From NCBI GenBank assembly GCA_905215725.1, contig CAJMRD010000053.1, positions 1-14,838 of the forward strand: a stretch of 14,838 nt of DNA. Direction: 5' to 3'. This document shows, piece after piece, positions 6,995-14,838 of the stretch. Position 1 is the first letter of the stretch, and every line of letters starts with the position of its first letter. Below the pieces are notes generated by a model. The model saw only the letters and a list, made by a program, of their open reading frames with translations, did not search any database and was not told where the DNA came from. The position numbers were made by a program, and so were the translations under genes. Source of the DNA: an uncultured bacterium. Its GTDB lineage: Bacteria; Actinomycetota; Coriobacteriia; Coriobacteriales; Coriobacteriaceae.

Positions 6995-9477
6995 AACGAG
7001 AAGTACTCACTGTCGGAGGATAGGTTCGGTCCGAGCCACGGGTCGCCATCGTGGAAGAACTCCGGCCAGCGTTGCATGAACAGTGCTTGCTCGCGCTTCC
7101 AGCGGCGCAGCTTTTCCTCGTTGGCCTCTTCCCTGCCGCGCGAGGTGAACTCGTAGTGGTACAGCTCTGCATAGGGCGTAAAGATGGTGCGGAAGCCCGC
7201 CTCCCACACGCGCAGGCAAAAGTCTGCGTCGTTAAAGCCGACGGCGAATTCCTCGTTGTAGCCCCCGACCTGCTCAAATACGTCGCGTCGCACCATCTGG
7301 CAGGCACCCGTTACAGCGCTAAAGTTGCCCGGGCGCACAGCACGGGCAAGATAGCCCTCGCGCTTTGCCGAGAAATCCTGGTTGGCATGGGCAAGTGCAC
7401 CACGCACGCCAACCAAAATGCCGGCATGTTGCACCAGATGATCGGCAAAGTAGAGTTTGGCGCCCACCACGCCCGCATCGGGACGTTGCAGATAACCCAT
7501 CATCTCTTCAATAAAGTCCGGGCTTATGACCTCGGTATCGTTGTTGAGCAGCAACAGGTAATCACCCTTGGCGTGCTCCACACCAAAATTGATGATCTGA
7601 GAGTAATTGAACTCGCCCGGCCAGTACACAACGCGCGCGATACCCTTGCCTTCAGATGCTGCAGCCACGCGCTCTGGCAGGGTTTCGTAATACGCAAACG
7701 TCTCCGGGGCTTCGCTGTTGTTCTCCACCAAGACAATCTCGTAATTGGCATACGTGACTCTCTGGGCGATCGACATTACACAGGCGTCGAGTGTCTCAAT
7801 GTGATCCTTGGTGGGAATCACAATGCTCACCAGCGGCGCAGGCTCCGGCAGCGCATAGCGCATGCGGTAGACAAACGGCGTCTCGGTCTCCTCGACCGTT
7901 CCGCAAATGCCCAGCGCGTCAAAGTGGCGCTGAAGCGCAAGGCGCCCGGCTTCAATAGCATACGGCTTGCTATCGGCAGAACCGTCGGCGGTGGAACCGG
8001 GATGCACGCGCCAGTGATACAGCACATGCGCAACGTGCTCAAAGCGCGCGCCGGCTGCAAGACAGCGAAGCGTCAGGTCGTAATCCTGGGCACCCGCGAC
8101 GTCTTCTGGCGACATGCCAATGTGATCGATTAGCGCCTTCTCCACCATCAGGAAATGCGTCACGCAGTTATGGCAATAGAGCAGGTCGACGTTGAGCTGC
8201 GTCTTAAAGACAGGCTGACCCCACTCCCCCGTTTTCTGGAACATGTCCTCGTCGCAGAACAGGACCTGGGGACGCTCGCCCTCGACCGCCCTATTCAGCG
8301 CGGAAACATAGTGGAATAACGCATCCGGCTCCAAGATGTCATCGTGGTCCAAGAACGCGATGTAGTCTCCCGTCGCCTGTTGAATGCCAGCGTTGGTGTT
8401 GACCACAATGCCGCCGTTGCCAGGAAGCTCGATGCGGCGAACGCGCTCGTCGTGGGCGCCTGCCGCAAGGGTGGCCACCACGTCCCCTTCGGGCGAGGCG
8501 TCCATAAGCAGCAATTCCCAGTTGTCATAGCTCTGGGCTAACACCGAGCCCAGCAGCTCGCGCAGGTAGGCCCGATCAGTCTTGTAGCACGGCACCACAA
8601 TGCTCACGAGCGGTCTATAGGCAAAGGCCGCCGAAGCGACACGCTGGCACGCAAAATCGCCCGGCTTTGCGCGATGTTGTTCAAACCAACGTCGATAAGC
8701 TGCGTCGTCTGCACGCGCGTCCTTCATACGGTTCCAGCTGTCGTCGACCATGCCGTTGTACAGGCGACCATCCATGGCGCAAAAACCACTCTGGATCCGG
8801 CCCGCGGGATCGCTCACAATCGCGACAAAATCTCGTATATCCTGAGGCACCTCTACGCTCAGATACGTTTTATTGACGCGGCAACCGTTGCGCTGCGGCA
8901 CATCGACCTGCGATTCAAACACATGCACGGTGACACCAATGGCATTCATGTGCGTATCGAAAATCTGGAGCTCAGGTGCGCACTGGGGGTCTCCAGCCCA
9001 GGTAACCTCATAGCGCCACACCGCGCCGACGTCTGCCGGCAAATAGCGAATGGCATCGATCTCGTAGCGGCCGCAGTGTTCGCCACGCTGCGCATCGCGG
9101 ATAAGCGCACACAGCGCAGGCTTTGCTTTGTAGTTAATCTTGGATTCCAGCTTGGCCACGCGGCTATCGAGGCGAATGGAGCCCAACCTTTGGCCACCGG
9201 ATGCAAAAACGACATCCATCGACGAGCCATCCAAAAACGGAAGCACCAAGACGGCGAGCTCGCGCTCGTAATCGGAAACGGAAGGGCAAAGCGCCAGCAC
9301 ACGGCCATGATCGACCGGGAGCACCAGCGACGGCACACAAGAACCGCTCGTCGTCGCATGGGCAAACGCCTGAGAGCCCTCCCGCTCAATAAGCGCGGCG
9401 ACATCCTGACCGGCAAAACGAAGCAGCACAAACAGACGGCCCTGGCTGCGGCAAAGTGCCAAACGCTTGATACTCAT
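6991..9477 (-). CDS. Two-domain GT2 glycosyltransferase (gene C of the operon)
   Basis: An 828-residue cytosolic glycosyltransferase with two GT-A fold GT2 modules. Residues 1-280 show no GT motif and may be a sugar-binding or scaffold domain. Module 1 spans about 288-500: PLVSIVVPCYKT, TGDYIAFLDHDD with the metal-binding DHDD at 377-380, and AGAQDYDLTLR at 461-471. Module 2 spans about 548-780: PLVSIVIPTKD, GDYLLLLNNDTE with NNDTE at 645-649, and NDADFCLRVWEAGF at 749-762. Such tandem GT2 proteins occur in O-antigen and capsule loci, where each module adds one sugar. ATG 9477 directly follows the TAG of the preceding gene with zero spacing, so it is translated within the operon. Its stop (6991-6993) overlaps the convergent stop of the NTPase gene. 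Donor and acceptor are unknown. Confidence 0.9.
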   Translation of the reverse strand: MSIKRLALCRSQGRLFVLLRFAGQDVAALIEREGSQAFAHATTSGSCVPSLVLPVDHGRVLALCPSVSDYERELAVLVLPFLDGSSMDVVFASGGQRLGSIRLDSRVAKLESKINYKAKPALCALIRDAQRGEHCGRYEIDAIRYLPADVGAVWRYEVTWAGDPQCAPELQIFDTHMNAIGVTVHVFESQVDVPQRNGCRVNKTYLSVEVPQDIRDFVAIVSDPAGRIQSGFCAMDGRLYNGMVDDSWNRMKDARADDAAYRRWFEQHRAKPGDFACQRVASAAFAYRPLVSIVVPCYKTDRAYLRELLGSVLAQSYDNWELLLMDASPEGDVVATLAAGAHDERVRRIELPGNGGIVVNTNAGIQQATGDYIAFLDHDDILEPDALFHYVSALNRAVEGERPQVLFCDEDMFQKTGEWGQPVFKTQLNVDLLYCHNCVTHFLMVEKALIDHIGMSPEDVAGAQDYDLTLRCLAAGARFEHVAHVLYHWRVHPGSTADGSADSKPYAIEAGRLALQRHFDALGICGTVEETETPFVYRMRYALPEPAPLVSIVIPTKDHIETLDACVMSIAQRVTYANYEIVLVENNSEAPETFAYYETLPERVAAASEGKGIARVVYWPGEFNYSQIINFGVEHAKGDYLLLLNNDTEVISPDFIEEMMGYLQRPDAGVVGAKLYFADHLVQHAGILVGVRGALAHANQDFSAKREGYLARAVRPGNFSAVTGACQMVRRDVFEQVGGYNEEFAVGFNDADFCLRVWEAGFRTIFTPYAELYHYEFTSRGREEANEEKLRRWKREQALFMQRWPEFFHDGDPWLGPNLSSDSEYFSF

Positions 9478-10545
9478 CTACACTTCTCGCTTTCCCAGGG
9501 CGTTCGCTGCCATGCGTTTGCAGGCACCCAGGCGCCCAAACCTCAAGACGTCGTAATCGAACATGAGCTTTTTGCACGCACGGGCATTGGGGGCCTTGCT
9601 GGTAAGCGCCGCACGCACCATAGCAGCAACAGAAGAAGCGCATTGTGCGAGCGCAGCATCGCTGCCCACGGCAGAACCGGCAAGCGCCGTGGCAACGGCA
9701 GCAAACACCTTGCCGCAGTCCGTACTCAACAGCCTGAGCGCATCGTACAGTACCAGATCGCACAGGAAGTACGCCAGGTCATCGGCATGCTGAGCATCGA
9801 GACCGTCGCGCTGCCAGTCAGCCAGCACCGCGGAGTAAATCTTCACGTGCTCCAGCAGGCGCGTCTCGTCGTCGTAGCGCATGGTGTCCATGAGCGAGCC
9901 CTTGCGCGCCACGCGGTAGTCATACAGCTTGTTCGAGATAAGCGAAGTCTTGCACGAACGACCGTACACGGCAAAATCGAAGACCTGGTCCTCGCCATAC
10001 TTAACGGTTTCGTCGAACACGATCCCGTTGCCCAGCAAAAACTCACGCTTGCAAGCGGTGCGCCATGCAAAGGGACGAGACGCTTCCTTAAACAGCAGGT
10101 CGGAGCTATAGCCCTCAAACGACACATCGCGCGGGCTCAACACATAGTTAAGCCACGGATACCCCGCCTCCAGCGGATACGGATTCGCACCAAAGGTCAA
10201 AACGTCGCAGTCCTCGCGCTCAAAGGCATCGACGATCACGCGGCATGCATCGGGCGTAAAGCGATCGTCGGAATCCAAAAACGCGACGATAGGAGCCGAG
10301 GACGCAGCGATACCCGCGTTACGGGCGCTCGACAAACCACCGTTGGGTTTATCAATCAGCGTAAAGCGCGCGTCCTTTTCGCAATAGGCAGCGGCGATGT
10401 CGCGCGACCCATCCGGCGAGCCATCGTTAACCAGCACACCTTCCCAACCGGGCATATCCTGCGCGAGTAGGGAGTCCAGGCACCATGCCAGGCAATCCTC
10501 CACCTTGTAGATGGGAACGACAACGGAAATCTTGGGGGTAACCAT
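9478..10545 (-). CDS. GT2 glycosyltransferase, type B' of the operon
   Basis: A 355-residue protein. ATG 10545 is preferred because AGGAG lies 9 nt upstream; the alternative GTG at 10551 is only 3 nt from that site. The N-terminal about 220 residues are a GT2 catalytic domain: ISVVVPIYKVEDCL, VNDGSPDGS, KPNGGLSSARNAG, then VAFLDSDD with DSDD at 91-94 for nucleotide-sugar and metal binding. Further on, VKYGEDQVFDF matches the conserved acidic segment near the catalytic base. The C-terminal about 130 residues are helical-looking and resemble the C-terminus of the gene at 11751-12791 (the EHVKIYSAVLADW and FLCDLVLYDALRL segments), marking the two as paralogues. The gap to the upstream gene is 12 nt. 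The likely role is one sugar-transfer step in surface polysaccharide synthesis. Confidence 0.88.
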   Translation of the reverse strand: MVTPKISVVVPIYKVEDCLAWCLDSLLAQDMPGWEGVLVNDGSPDGSRDIAAAYCEKDARFTLIDKPNGGLSSARNAGIAASSAPIVAFLDSDDRFTPDACRVIVDAFEREDCDVLTFGANPYPLEAGYPWLNYVLSPRDVSFEGYSSDLLFKEASRPFAWRTACKREFLLGNGIVFDETVKYGEDQVFDFAVYGRSCKTSLISNKLYDYRVARKGSLMDTMRYDDETRLLEHVKIYSAVLADWQRDGLDAQHADDLAYFLCDLVLYDALRLLSTDCGKVFAAVATALAGSAVGSDAALAQCASSVAAMVRAALTSKAPNARACKKLMFDYDVLRFGRLGACKRMAANALGKREV

Positions 10546-10557
10546 AATCACGCGCTC

Positions 10558-11676
10558 CTACTGTGCGGCCGGAACGTCATCAGGGTGCGGGTTGTCACCG
10601 TAAGTGCGCTGATACGTCAGCACGCGCCAGACCAGCGGCAGGCCGCCGATCTTAAAGTAGTGCTTAAACGTATTGAGCTTGCCCGGCTTCTTAAAATCAA
10701 AGCGCGAATCGATATAGGCGCGGGGCGACTTGACCATCAGGCGCAAGTCGGTCTCGCCACGCGGATCAAACAGCGACAGATCAAAGCGACCGGCATCCCA
10801 GTCGGCCTTGAGCTCGGACGAGGCTTTCTTCCAAAACTGCTCGCGCAGTTCATCGACCAGGCGCTCATCATTCCAACGGTACGTATCGACCTTCATGCGC
10901 ATTAAAATACCCTGAAGCTGAGCCTTAAGCTCGGGGCGTTCATCCAAAAAGCGCTGCATCTCGGCGTATTCGTCGCACACGCAAAATACCTTGTTGGGCG
11001 AATTAACGGAGCTCTTCTCGTTATCCTGGCGATAGCACAAAATGGGGTCCGCAATAAACGCGGCACGCTCGGCGCAAGCCCAAACCTTAAAGTTAAAGCC
11101 TGCGTCCTGATACGAGGCACCCGGCGTGGGAAGGAACCGAATCTGATTGTCGTTGAGGAACTCGCGCCGATAGATAGCCGACCAAATGGAAGGTTTGCGG
11201 TAGAAGATGCCCGGGCGATCGACAGGGCGATACGCGGCGCCCGTCATATGCTCGTCGATGATCCCAAACAGCTCACGGCGCTCGCTGGGCGTGGACCAAT
11301 ACAGGTAAAAGTCGCCCTTCACCACATCGGCATGCTCAGCATCGGCCTTGGCGACCAGCTTTTGGAGCGAATCCTCAAACATGAAGTCGTCGGACTCAAG
11401 GATGCCCACGTACTCGCCGCGCGCCATCTCCAGGCCGCGGTTCATCGAGTCGCCGTAGCCGCTGTTGGCCTTGTCGATCATCTTTACACGGGGGTCGCGC
11501 TCCATGTACTCGCGGATGATATCTGGCGAGCTATCGGTGGAGCCGTCGTTGATGCAGATGATCTCGATGTCCTTGAGCGTCTGCGCCACGGCGGAATCGA
11601 GGCACTCGCGCAGGTAGCGCTCGACATTGCAGATGGGGACAAGCAGCGAAACTTTAGGGGTATCAGAGTTCTGCAA
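10558..11676 (-). CDS. GT2 glycosyltransferase, type A' of the operon
   Basis: A 372-residue protein. The start is TTG 11676, placed 5 nt after a perfect AGGAGG; the longer frame to 11895 would overlap the upstream gene by 145 nt with an unrelated, non-conserved leader. GT2 motifs: KVSLLVPICNVERYL, IEIICINDGSTDSS, KANSGYGDSMNRG, and GILESDDF with ESDD at 94-97 in place of the commoner DxDD. Middle motifs include FYRKPSIWSAIYRREFL, PTPGASYQDAGFNFKV with the acidic catalytic-base region, and CYRQDNEKSSVNS. These are nearly repeated in the gene at 12798-13901, with which it shares most of its first 250 residues. A 74-nt gap separates it from the upstream gene, the largest within the operon. Donor sugar is unknown. 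Confidence 0.88.
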   Translation of the reverse strand: MQNSDTPKVSLLVPICNVERYLRECLDSAVAQTLKDIEIICINDGSTDSSPDIIREYMERDPRVKMIDKANSGYGDSMNRGLEMARGEYVGILESDDFMFEDSLQKLVAKADAEHADVVKGDFYLYWSTPSERRELFGIIDEHMTGAAYRPVDRPGIFYRKPSIWSAIYRREFLNDNQIRFLPTPGASYQDAGFNFKVWACAERAAFIADPILCYRQDNEKSSVNSPNKVFCVCDEYAEMQRFLDERPELKAQLQGILMRMKVDTYRWNDERLVDELREQFWKKASSELKADWDAGRFDLSLFDPRGETDLRLMVKSPRAYIDSRFDFKKPGKLNTFKHYFKIGGLPLVWRVLTYQRTYGDNPHPDDVPAAQ

Positions 11677-11750
11677 GAGAACCTCCTGTTGAATAGCGTG
11701 TAACAGGGTTATTTTAGCAGCCGAGCTGCGGCGGGCGGCAGCGCTTGGAA

Positions 11751-12791
11751 TTAGAGAAAGCGCTCCAGGCAGGCTTTGAGACCACGAGTCGAAAGATAGA
11801 ACAGCGTGGCGTCTGCCATCGAAACGCTCGAGGTCGCCGCAACGAGCTTGTGGGCAACACGGCGAACGGCGCCCTTGGCAGGCATATCCGCCCACTCCGT
11901 TCCCAAAAACGTCGTGAGGTCCATGTTGACGCGAGCCGCCACGCGATGGAAGTCATCGGCATCTAAGCGCGCCAGGTCGAACACAATGAGGTCCAAAAAC
12001 CAAGTTATCAGCTCGCCGGGACACAGATCCAAAAGACCGTAGGCCGCCCAGTCCTCCAAGACCTCCTCGAGCATCCTCATGTGGGCGTCAAGCTTTTTGG
12101 CGCGAGCCTCGGCACTGTTGAACTCGTGCGTCGCCGATTCGCTCTCCATCACGTAGTGGTAGAACTTGTCCGGCATGACAACGGTCTTGCGGGCAAGTGC
12201 ATAGGCAGCAAATTGGAAGACAACGTCCTCGCCCAAAGCCAAACCGGGGGCGAAGCGAATGCCTTCGCGGTTGAGCAGCTCGCGCGAAAAAGCCGCACGG
12301 CAGGCATAGGGCTGCGCATTCGAATGGAACAGCAGTTGGGGATCACGGGCGCCGAAGGTACCGGCTTTGGGGCTCATGAGTTGCTGGACGCGTTTAGGGG
12401 CAGCATCGGCTGGTTCACAGACGCCGCCAAAAACGGCGGCCTCGGCATCTGCAGACTCCATAGCATGTAGCACGCGCTCGATCGTCTGGGCATCGATGTA
12501 ATCGTCGGCGTCCACAAAAAAGACGGTCTCGCCCTCGGCGGCATCGATACCGGCATTTCGAGCGCACGAAACGCCCGCGTTTTCCTGGTCAATCACCAGT
12601 ACGCGATCGTCGGCCTGCGCGATCTGGCGCAACAAGTTCAACGAATCATCAGTCGAACCGTCGTTGACACACACAACCTGAATCGAGCGCTCGGACTGGG
12701 CCAACAGCGAATCGAGGCATCGCTGAATGGAGCGCGCAGAGTTGTAAACGGGGACGACAATGGTAGCTTCAGGACACGAGGCCTCTCCCAT
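11751..12791 (-). CDS. GT2 glycosyltransferase, type B of the operon
   Basis: A 346-residue protein starting at ATG 12791, 6 nt after the TAG of the preceding gene, with only a weak AGG upstream; translational coupling is likely. GT2 motifs: ATIVVPVYNSARSI, VVCVNDGSTDDS, QENAGVSCARNAG, and VFFVDADD with DADD at 94-97. The acidic segment GLALGEDVVFQFAAY is followed by KFYHYVMESESATHEF. The C-terminal part (LDAHMRMLEEVLEDW, WFLDLIVFDLARL) parallels that of the gene at 9478-10545, although the N-terminal domains have diverged more. No signal peptide or membrane helix is seen, so it acts at the cytoplasmic face of the membrane, probably on a lipid-linked acceptor. Confidence 0.88.
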   Translation of the reverse strand: MGEASCPEATIVVPVYNSARSIQRCLDSLLAQSERSIQVVCVNDGSTDDSLNLLRQIAQADDRVLVIDQENAGVSCARNAGIDAAEGETVFFVDADDYIDAQTIERVLHAMESADAEAAVFGGVCEPADAAPKRVQQLMSPKAGTFGARDPQLLFHSNAQPYACRAAFSRELLNREGIRFAPGLALGEDVVFQFAAYALARKTVVMPDKFYHYVMESESATHEFNSAEARAKKLDAHMRMLEEVLEDWAAYGLLDLCPGELITWFLDLIVFDLARLDADDFHRVAARVNMDLTTFLGTEWADMPAKGAVRRVAHKLVAATSSVSMADATLFYLSTRGLKACLERFL

Positions 12792-12797
12792 GCCGAC

Positions 12798-13901
12798 CTA
12801 CCCCCTCAGCGATTCGATGAGGAAGGCAGCAACCACGCCTGGGCCTCCAACCGAGGCGTAATACTTAGCACGCCCCAAGGCACCATCCGTCGCAAAACTC
12901 GGATGCTCGTCAACCCAGCCCTCGGGATCTTTGAGGATGGCAGCGAGATTCGCGCGCTTCCACGGCTTGAGGTCATCAAGCGAAAAGTCCCCGGCGTCCA
13001 AGGCCGCTTGGAACTCCTTGGCCATCTGAACCAGGAACTCCTTATAGAACTTGGGCGCCAGGCGTACGTAGTTCCACATGTACGAATCGTACTTAATGAG
13101 CTGATTAAACTTGAGCATGCGCGCGACATCGCCGCTTGCGTGGTCGCGGGCATAATCCTCTCGAATCCAACGCTCAATCTCGGCATACTCGGTATTGACG
13201 CAAAAGACCTTAGCCGAAGAATTGACCGAGGAATTCTCGTTGTCCTGGCGATACGACAACACGGCATCATGCAGGTAAACAGCCTTATCGGCGCACGCGA
13301 TCACCTTAAAGGCGAATGACGTGTCCTGAAAGGATGCCCCCGGAGTCGGCAAGAACTTGATGCCGTTGCGCTCAAGAAAATCGCGACGGTACACGGCCGA
13401 CCAAATCGACGGCTTTTGCTTAAAGAACTGCGTCGTATCGCTCGGGTGCACTGGCTTGCCACAGTCCTTGGCTTTAAACATCTCGTGCAGCGAACGGCGC
13501 TCCTCGGGCTTAGACCAGTAGAAATCAAAGTTCGCCTTCGCAAAGTCGGCATTATTGCTATCGGCGGCCGAGACAAGTTTTTCGAGTGCGTCGGACGCCA
13601 TAAAGTCATCGGACTCCAAGATGCCAACGTACTTGCCACGCGCCATCTCCAGGCCGTGGTTCATCGAGTCGCCGTAGCCGCTGTTGGCCTTGTCGATCAT
13701 CTTGACGCGCCTATCGCGCTCCATATACTCGCGGATAATCGCCGGCGAGTTGTCGGTCGACCCGTCGTTAATGCAGATGATCTCAATATCCTTGAGCGTC
13801 TGCGCCAGGGCGGAATCGAGGCACTCGCGCAGGTAGCGCTGAACATTGTAAATGGGAATAAGCAGCGACAGAACAGGGCTGCCAGAGGCGTTAGTAGACA
13901 A
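12798..13901 (-). CDS. GT2 glycosyltransferase, type A, first gene of the operon
   Basis: A 367-residue protein with a TTG start at 13901, 5 nt after AAGGAG. GT2 motifs: LSLLIPIYNVQRYL, IEIICINDGSTDNS, KANSGYGDSMNHG, and GILESDDF with ESDD at 96-99. Next come FFKQKPSIWSAVYRRDFL, PTPGASFQDTSFAFKV and SYRQDNENSSVNS. It is a close paralogue of the gene at 10558-11676; both use a TTG start with a strong ribosome binding site. The C-termini differ (this one ends VGGPGVVAAFLIESLRG), which may set acceptor preference. As the first gene of the minus-strand operon it follows a 256-bp divergent control region. Confidence 0.9.
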   Translation of the reverse strand: MSTNASGSPVLSLLIPIYNVQRYLRECLDSALAQTLKDIEIICINDGSTDNSPAIIREYMERDRRVKMIDKANSGYGDSMNHGLEMARGKYVGILESDDFMASDALEKLVSAADSNNADFAKANFDFYWSKPEERRSLHEMFKAKDCGKPVHPSDTTQFFKQKPSIWSAVYRRDFLERNGIKFLPTPGASFQDTSFAFKVIACADKAVYLHDAVLSYRQDNENSSVNSSAKVFCVNTEYAEIERWIREDYARDHASGDVARMLKFNQLIKYDSYMWNYVRLAPKFYKEFLVQMAKEFQAALDAGDFSLDDLKPWKRANLAAILKDPEGWVDEHPSFATDGALGRAKYYASVGGPGVVAAFLIESLRG

Positions 13902-13965
13902 ATGTGCTCCTTAGGAAATACCTGTCGTTTCATGGTATCAAAGGGTCAGCGCGCCAGCGGGCGTT

Positions 13966-13995
13966 TATATAATCTATGGAGCCTCTTGCGGGCAA
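13966..13995 (-). promoter_or_regulatory. Candidate promoter of the glycosyltransferase operon
   Basis: On the minus strand TTGCCC (13990-13995) is followed after 18 nt by TATATA (13966-13971), about 65 nt upstream of the TTG start at 13901. Each box matches 4 of 6 consensus bases. The AT island at 13964-13976 stands out in otherwise GC-rich DNA and also reads TATAAT on the plus strand (13968-13973), though without a -35 box. Confidence 0.35.
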
Positions 13996-14051
13996 AGCAG
14001 CCCCACGTCATGCGGCGGGCCCATGGCAGGTTCCTGCGTTTTATTCAAAGC

Positions 14052-14082
14052 TTGCCGCCAAGGTGCGCCGAGCCTTTACAAT
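14052..14082 (+). promoter_or_regulatory. Candidate promoter of the GlfT-like glycosyltransferase gene
   Basis: TTGCCG (14052-14057) and TACAAT (14077-14082) are separated by 19 nt, slightly long. They would give a leader of about 70 nt before ATG 14158. The -10 matches 5 of 6 bases, the -35 only 4 of 6. Nothing else gene-like is seen in 13902-14157. Confidence 0.3.
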
Positions 14083-14157
14083 AGGACAGTCCCAAGGACG
14101 TATTCGATAGCTTCCGCGCAGCACTCGCCCGCCGCGCGTGAAAGGATATATTGCCTC

Positions 14158-14838
14158 ATGCCTTCAACCCTTCCCGCTCCCATCGATAAGCTCGCCATCG
14201 TCGTCGTTACGTACAAACGCCAGGAACTCCTGGCCAATTTGTTCGACTCCATGACCGAGCTCACGGCCGCGCCCTGGCGCATCGTGATTGTCGATAACGA
14301 GAATTCGCGCGAGACCGAGGCCATGTGCACCGCATTCAACGAGCGCCTGGCCAACCTGTGGGGCATCGACACCGAGCAGCCCGACGCGCAGGGCGGCACC
14401 GACCGTGTCATCTACGCCCCGCAGCTCGAAAACGGCGGCGGTGCGGGCGGCTTCTCCGCCGGCACTAAATGCGCCTACGACTTGGGGGCCCAGTGGTTCT
14501 GGGTCATGGACGATGACGTGCTCGTCATCCCCGAAGGCATCGAGCGCTTGGCCAAGTGGACCGTCCGCTACGACGTCATCCAGGGTTCGCGCCTGGACTT
14601 TGACGGCGGCGCCTTCTTTTGGCAGTACCAGCTCATCCTTTCGCTCGGCATTCCCAACCCCGTCGCCAAGTGGGACTTAGGCCCCGAGGGCCATCGCGCC
14701 ATGAACCAGCTGTGCTTTGAGGGCGGCATGTTCTCGCGCCGTGTGGTCGACAAGATCGGCCTGCCCGATGCGCGCTTCTTTATCTACGGCGACGATGCCT
14801 GCTACGGCTACGTAGCCAGCCAACACTTCCCCGCCGCC
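14158..14838 (+). CDS. GlfT-like GT2 glycosyltransferase (galactofuranosyl/rhamnosyl type), 3'-partial
   Basis: An open frame of 227 codons from ATG 14158 to the right edge, so the C-terminus is missing. AAAGGA lies 11 nt upstream, a rather long spacing. Motifs: KLAIVVVTYKRQELL at 11-25, WRIVIVDNENS at 40-50, ENGGGAGGFSAGTK at 91-104, and FWVMDDDVLVIPEG at 114-127 with the metal-binding DDD at 118-120. Further on are LCFEGGMFSRRVVDKIG and FFIYGDDACYGY with the acidic pair at 212-213. The DDD followed by Pro-Glu-Gly-Ile and a late DDxxYG segment are typical of the GlfT/bacterial galactofuranosyl- and rhamnosyltransferase branch of GT2, active in cell-wall polysaccharide synthesis. It is transcribed divergently from the five-gene operon and may belong to the same pathway. 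The exact sugar is not determined. Confidence 0.88.
   Translation, partial: MPSTLPAPIDKLAIVVVTYKRQELLANLFDSMTELTAAPWRIVIVDNENSRETEAMCTAFNERLANLWGIDTEQPDAQGGTDRVIYAPQLENGGGAGGFSAGTKCAYDLGAQWFWVMDDDVLVIPEGIERLAKWTVRYDVIQGSRLDFDGGAFFWQYQLILSLGIPNPVAKWDLGPEGHRAMNQLCFEGGMFSRRVVDKIGLPDARFFIYGDDACYGYVASQHFPAA

Noticed and set aside
7051..8133. 360-residue open frame on the plus strand
   Set aside because: Antisense to the dual GT2 gene, whose catalytic motifs fall in this span; no motifs of its own.
8674..10470. 598-residue open frame on the plus strand
   Set aside because: It lies opposite two well-supported glycosyltransferase genes, has no family motifs or ribosome binding site, and arises from codon bias in GC-rich DNA.
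11700..11750. Short GC-rich stem (GCTGC/GCAGC) after the type-B gene as an internal terminator
   Set aside because: Five base pairs only and no T-run; operon continuity is more likely.
11677..11895. Upstream extension of the type-A' glycosyltransferase to 445 residues
   Set aside because: It would overlap the preceding gene by 145 nt with a leader lacking homology, while TTG 11676 has AGGAGG at ideal spacing and leaves the GT2 domain complete.
13968..13973. Plus-strand TATAAT as promoter of the GlfT-like gene
   Set aside because: No -35-like sequence at the proper distance and 185 nt from the start; the TTGCCG/TACAAT pair closer to the gene is somewhat better.

Overview
The window looks like a cell-envelope region from a high-GC Gram-positive gut bacterium, most likely a coriobacterium such as Collinsella. 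This is inferred from three secreted proteins built from tryptophan/tyrosine-rich cell-wall-binding repeats, a run of GT2 glycosyltransferases, and GC-rich coding sequence with strong Shine-Dalgarno sites and several GTG/TTG starts. No rRNA, tRNA, CRISPR array, transposase or integrase was seen.

Region 1 (1-5243, all minus strand) holds three secreted repeat proteins. They are a GH25 muramidase whose repeat tail runs off the left edge, a large repeat protein with a C-terminal NlpC/P60-type Cys-His domain, and a third repeat protein ending in a small Cys/His (Ada-like) motif. The third gene is split by an in-frame TAG where its relatives have a Trp codon, so it is called a pseudogene. A clear intrinsic terminator (1654-1684) ends the second gene.

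Region 2 (5244-6994, plus strand) is a visibly AT-richer two-gene cassette. A small protein resembling the DUF4869 family is translationally coupled (TGATG overlap) to a Walker-type NTPase with a possible degenerate TOPRIM-like second half. A TATAAT box and a GC-rich inverted repeat lie just upstream. No function is known to me for this pair, and it is the best candidate for an undescribed system here.

Region 3 (6991-13901, minus strand) is a five-gene glycosyltransferase operon in the transcription order A-B-A'-B'-C. A and A' are close paralogues, both with TTG starts and strong ribosome binding sites. B and B' are related to each other, and C is an 828-residue protein with two GT2 domains. 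The layout suggests duplication of an A-B pair. The operon probably builds a surface glycopolymer, but neither sugar nor linkage can be read from the sequence. Its last stop codon overlaps the stop of the NTPase gene.

Region 4 (13902-14838) is a divergent intergenic region followed by the start of a GlfT-like GT2 gene that runs off the right edge. Together the window pairs enzymes that could make a wall polysaccharide with secreted proteins that may bind the wall, interrupted by one foreign-looking cassette.
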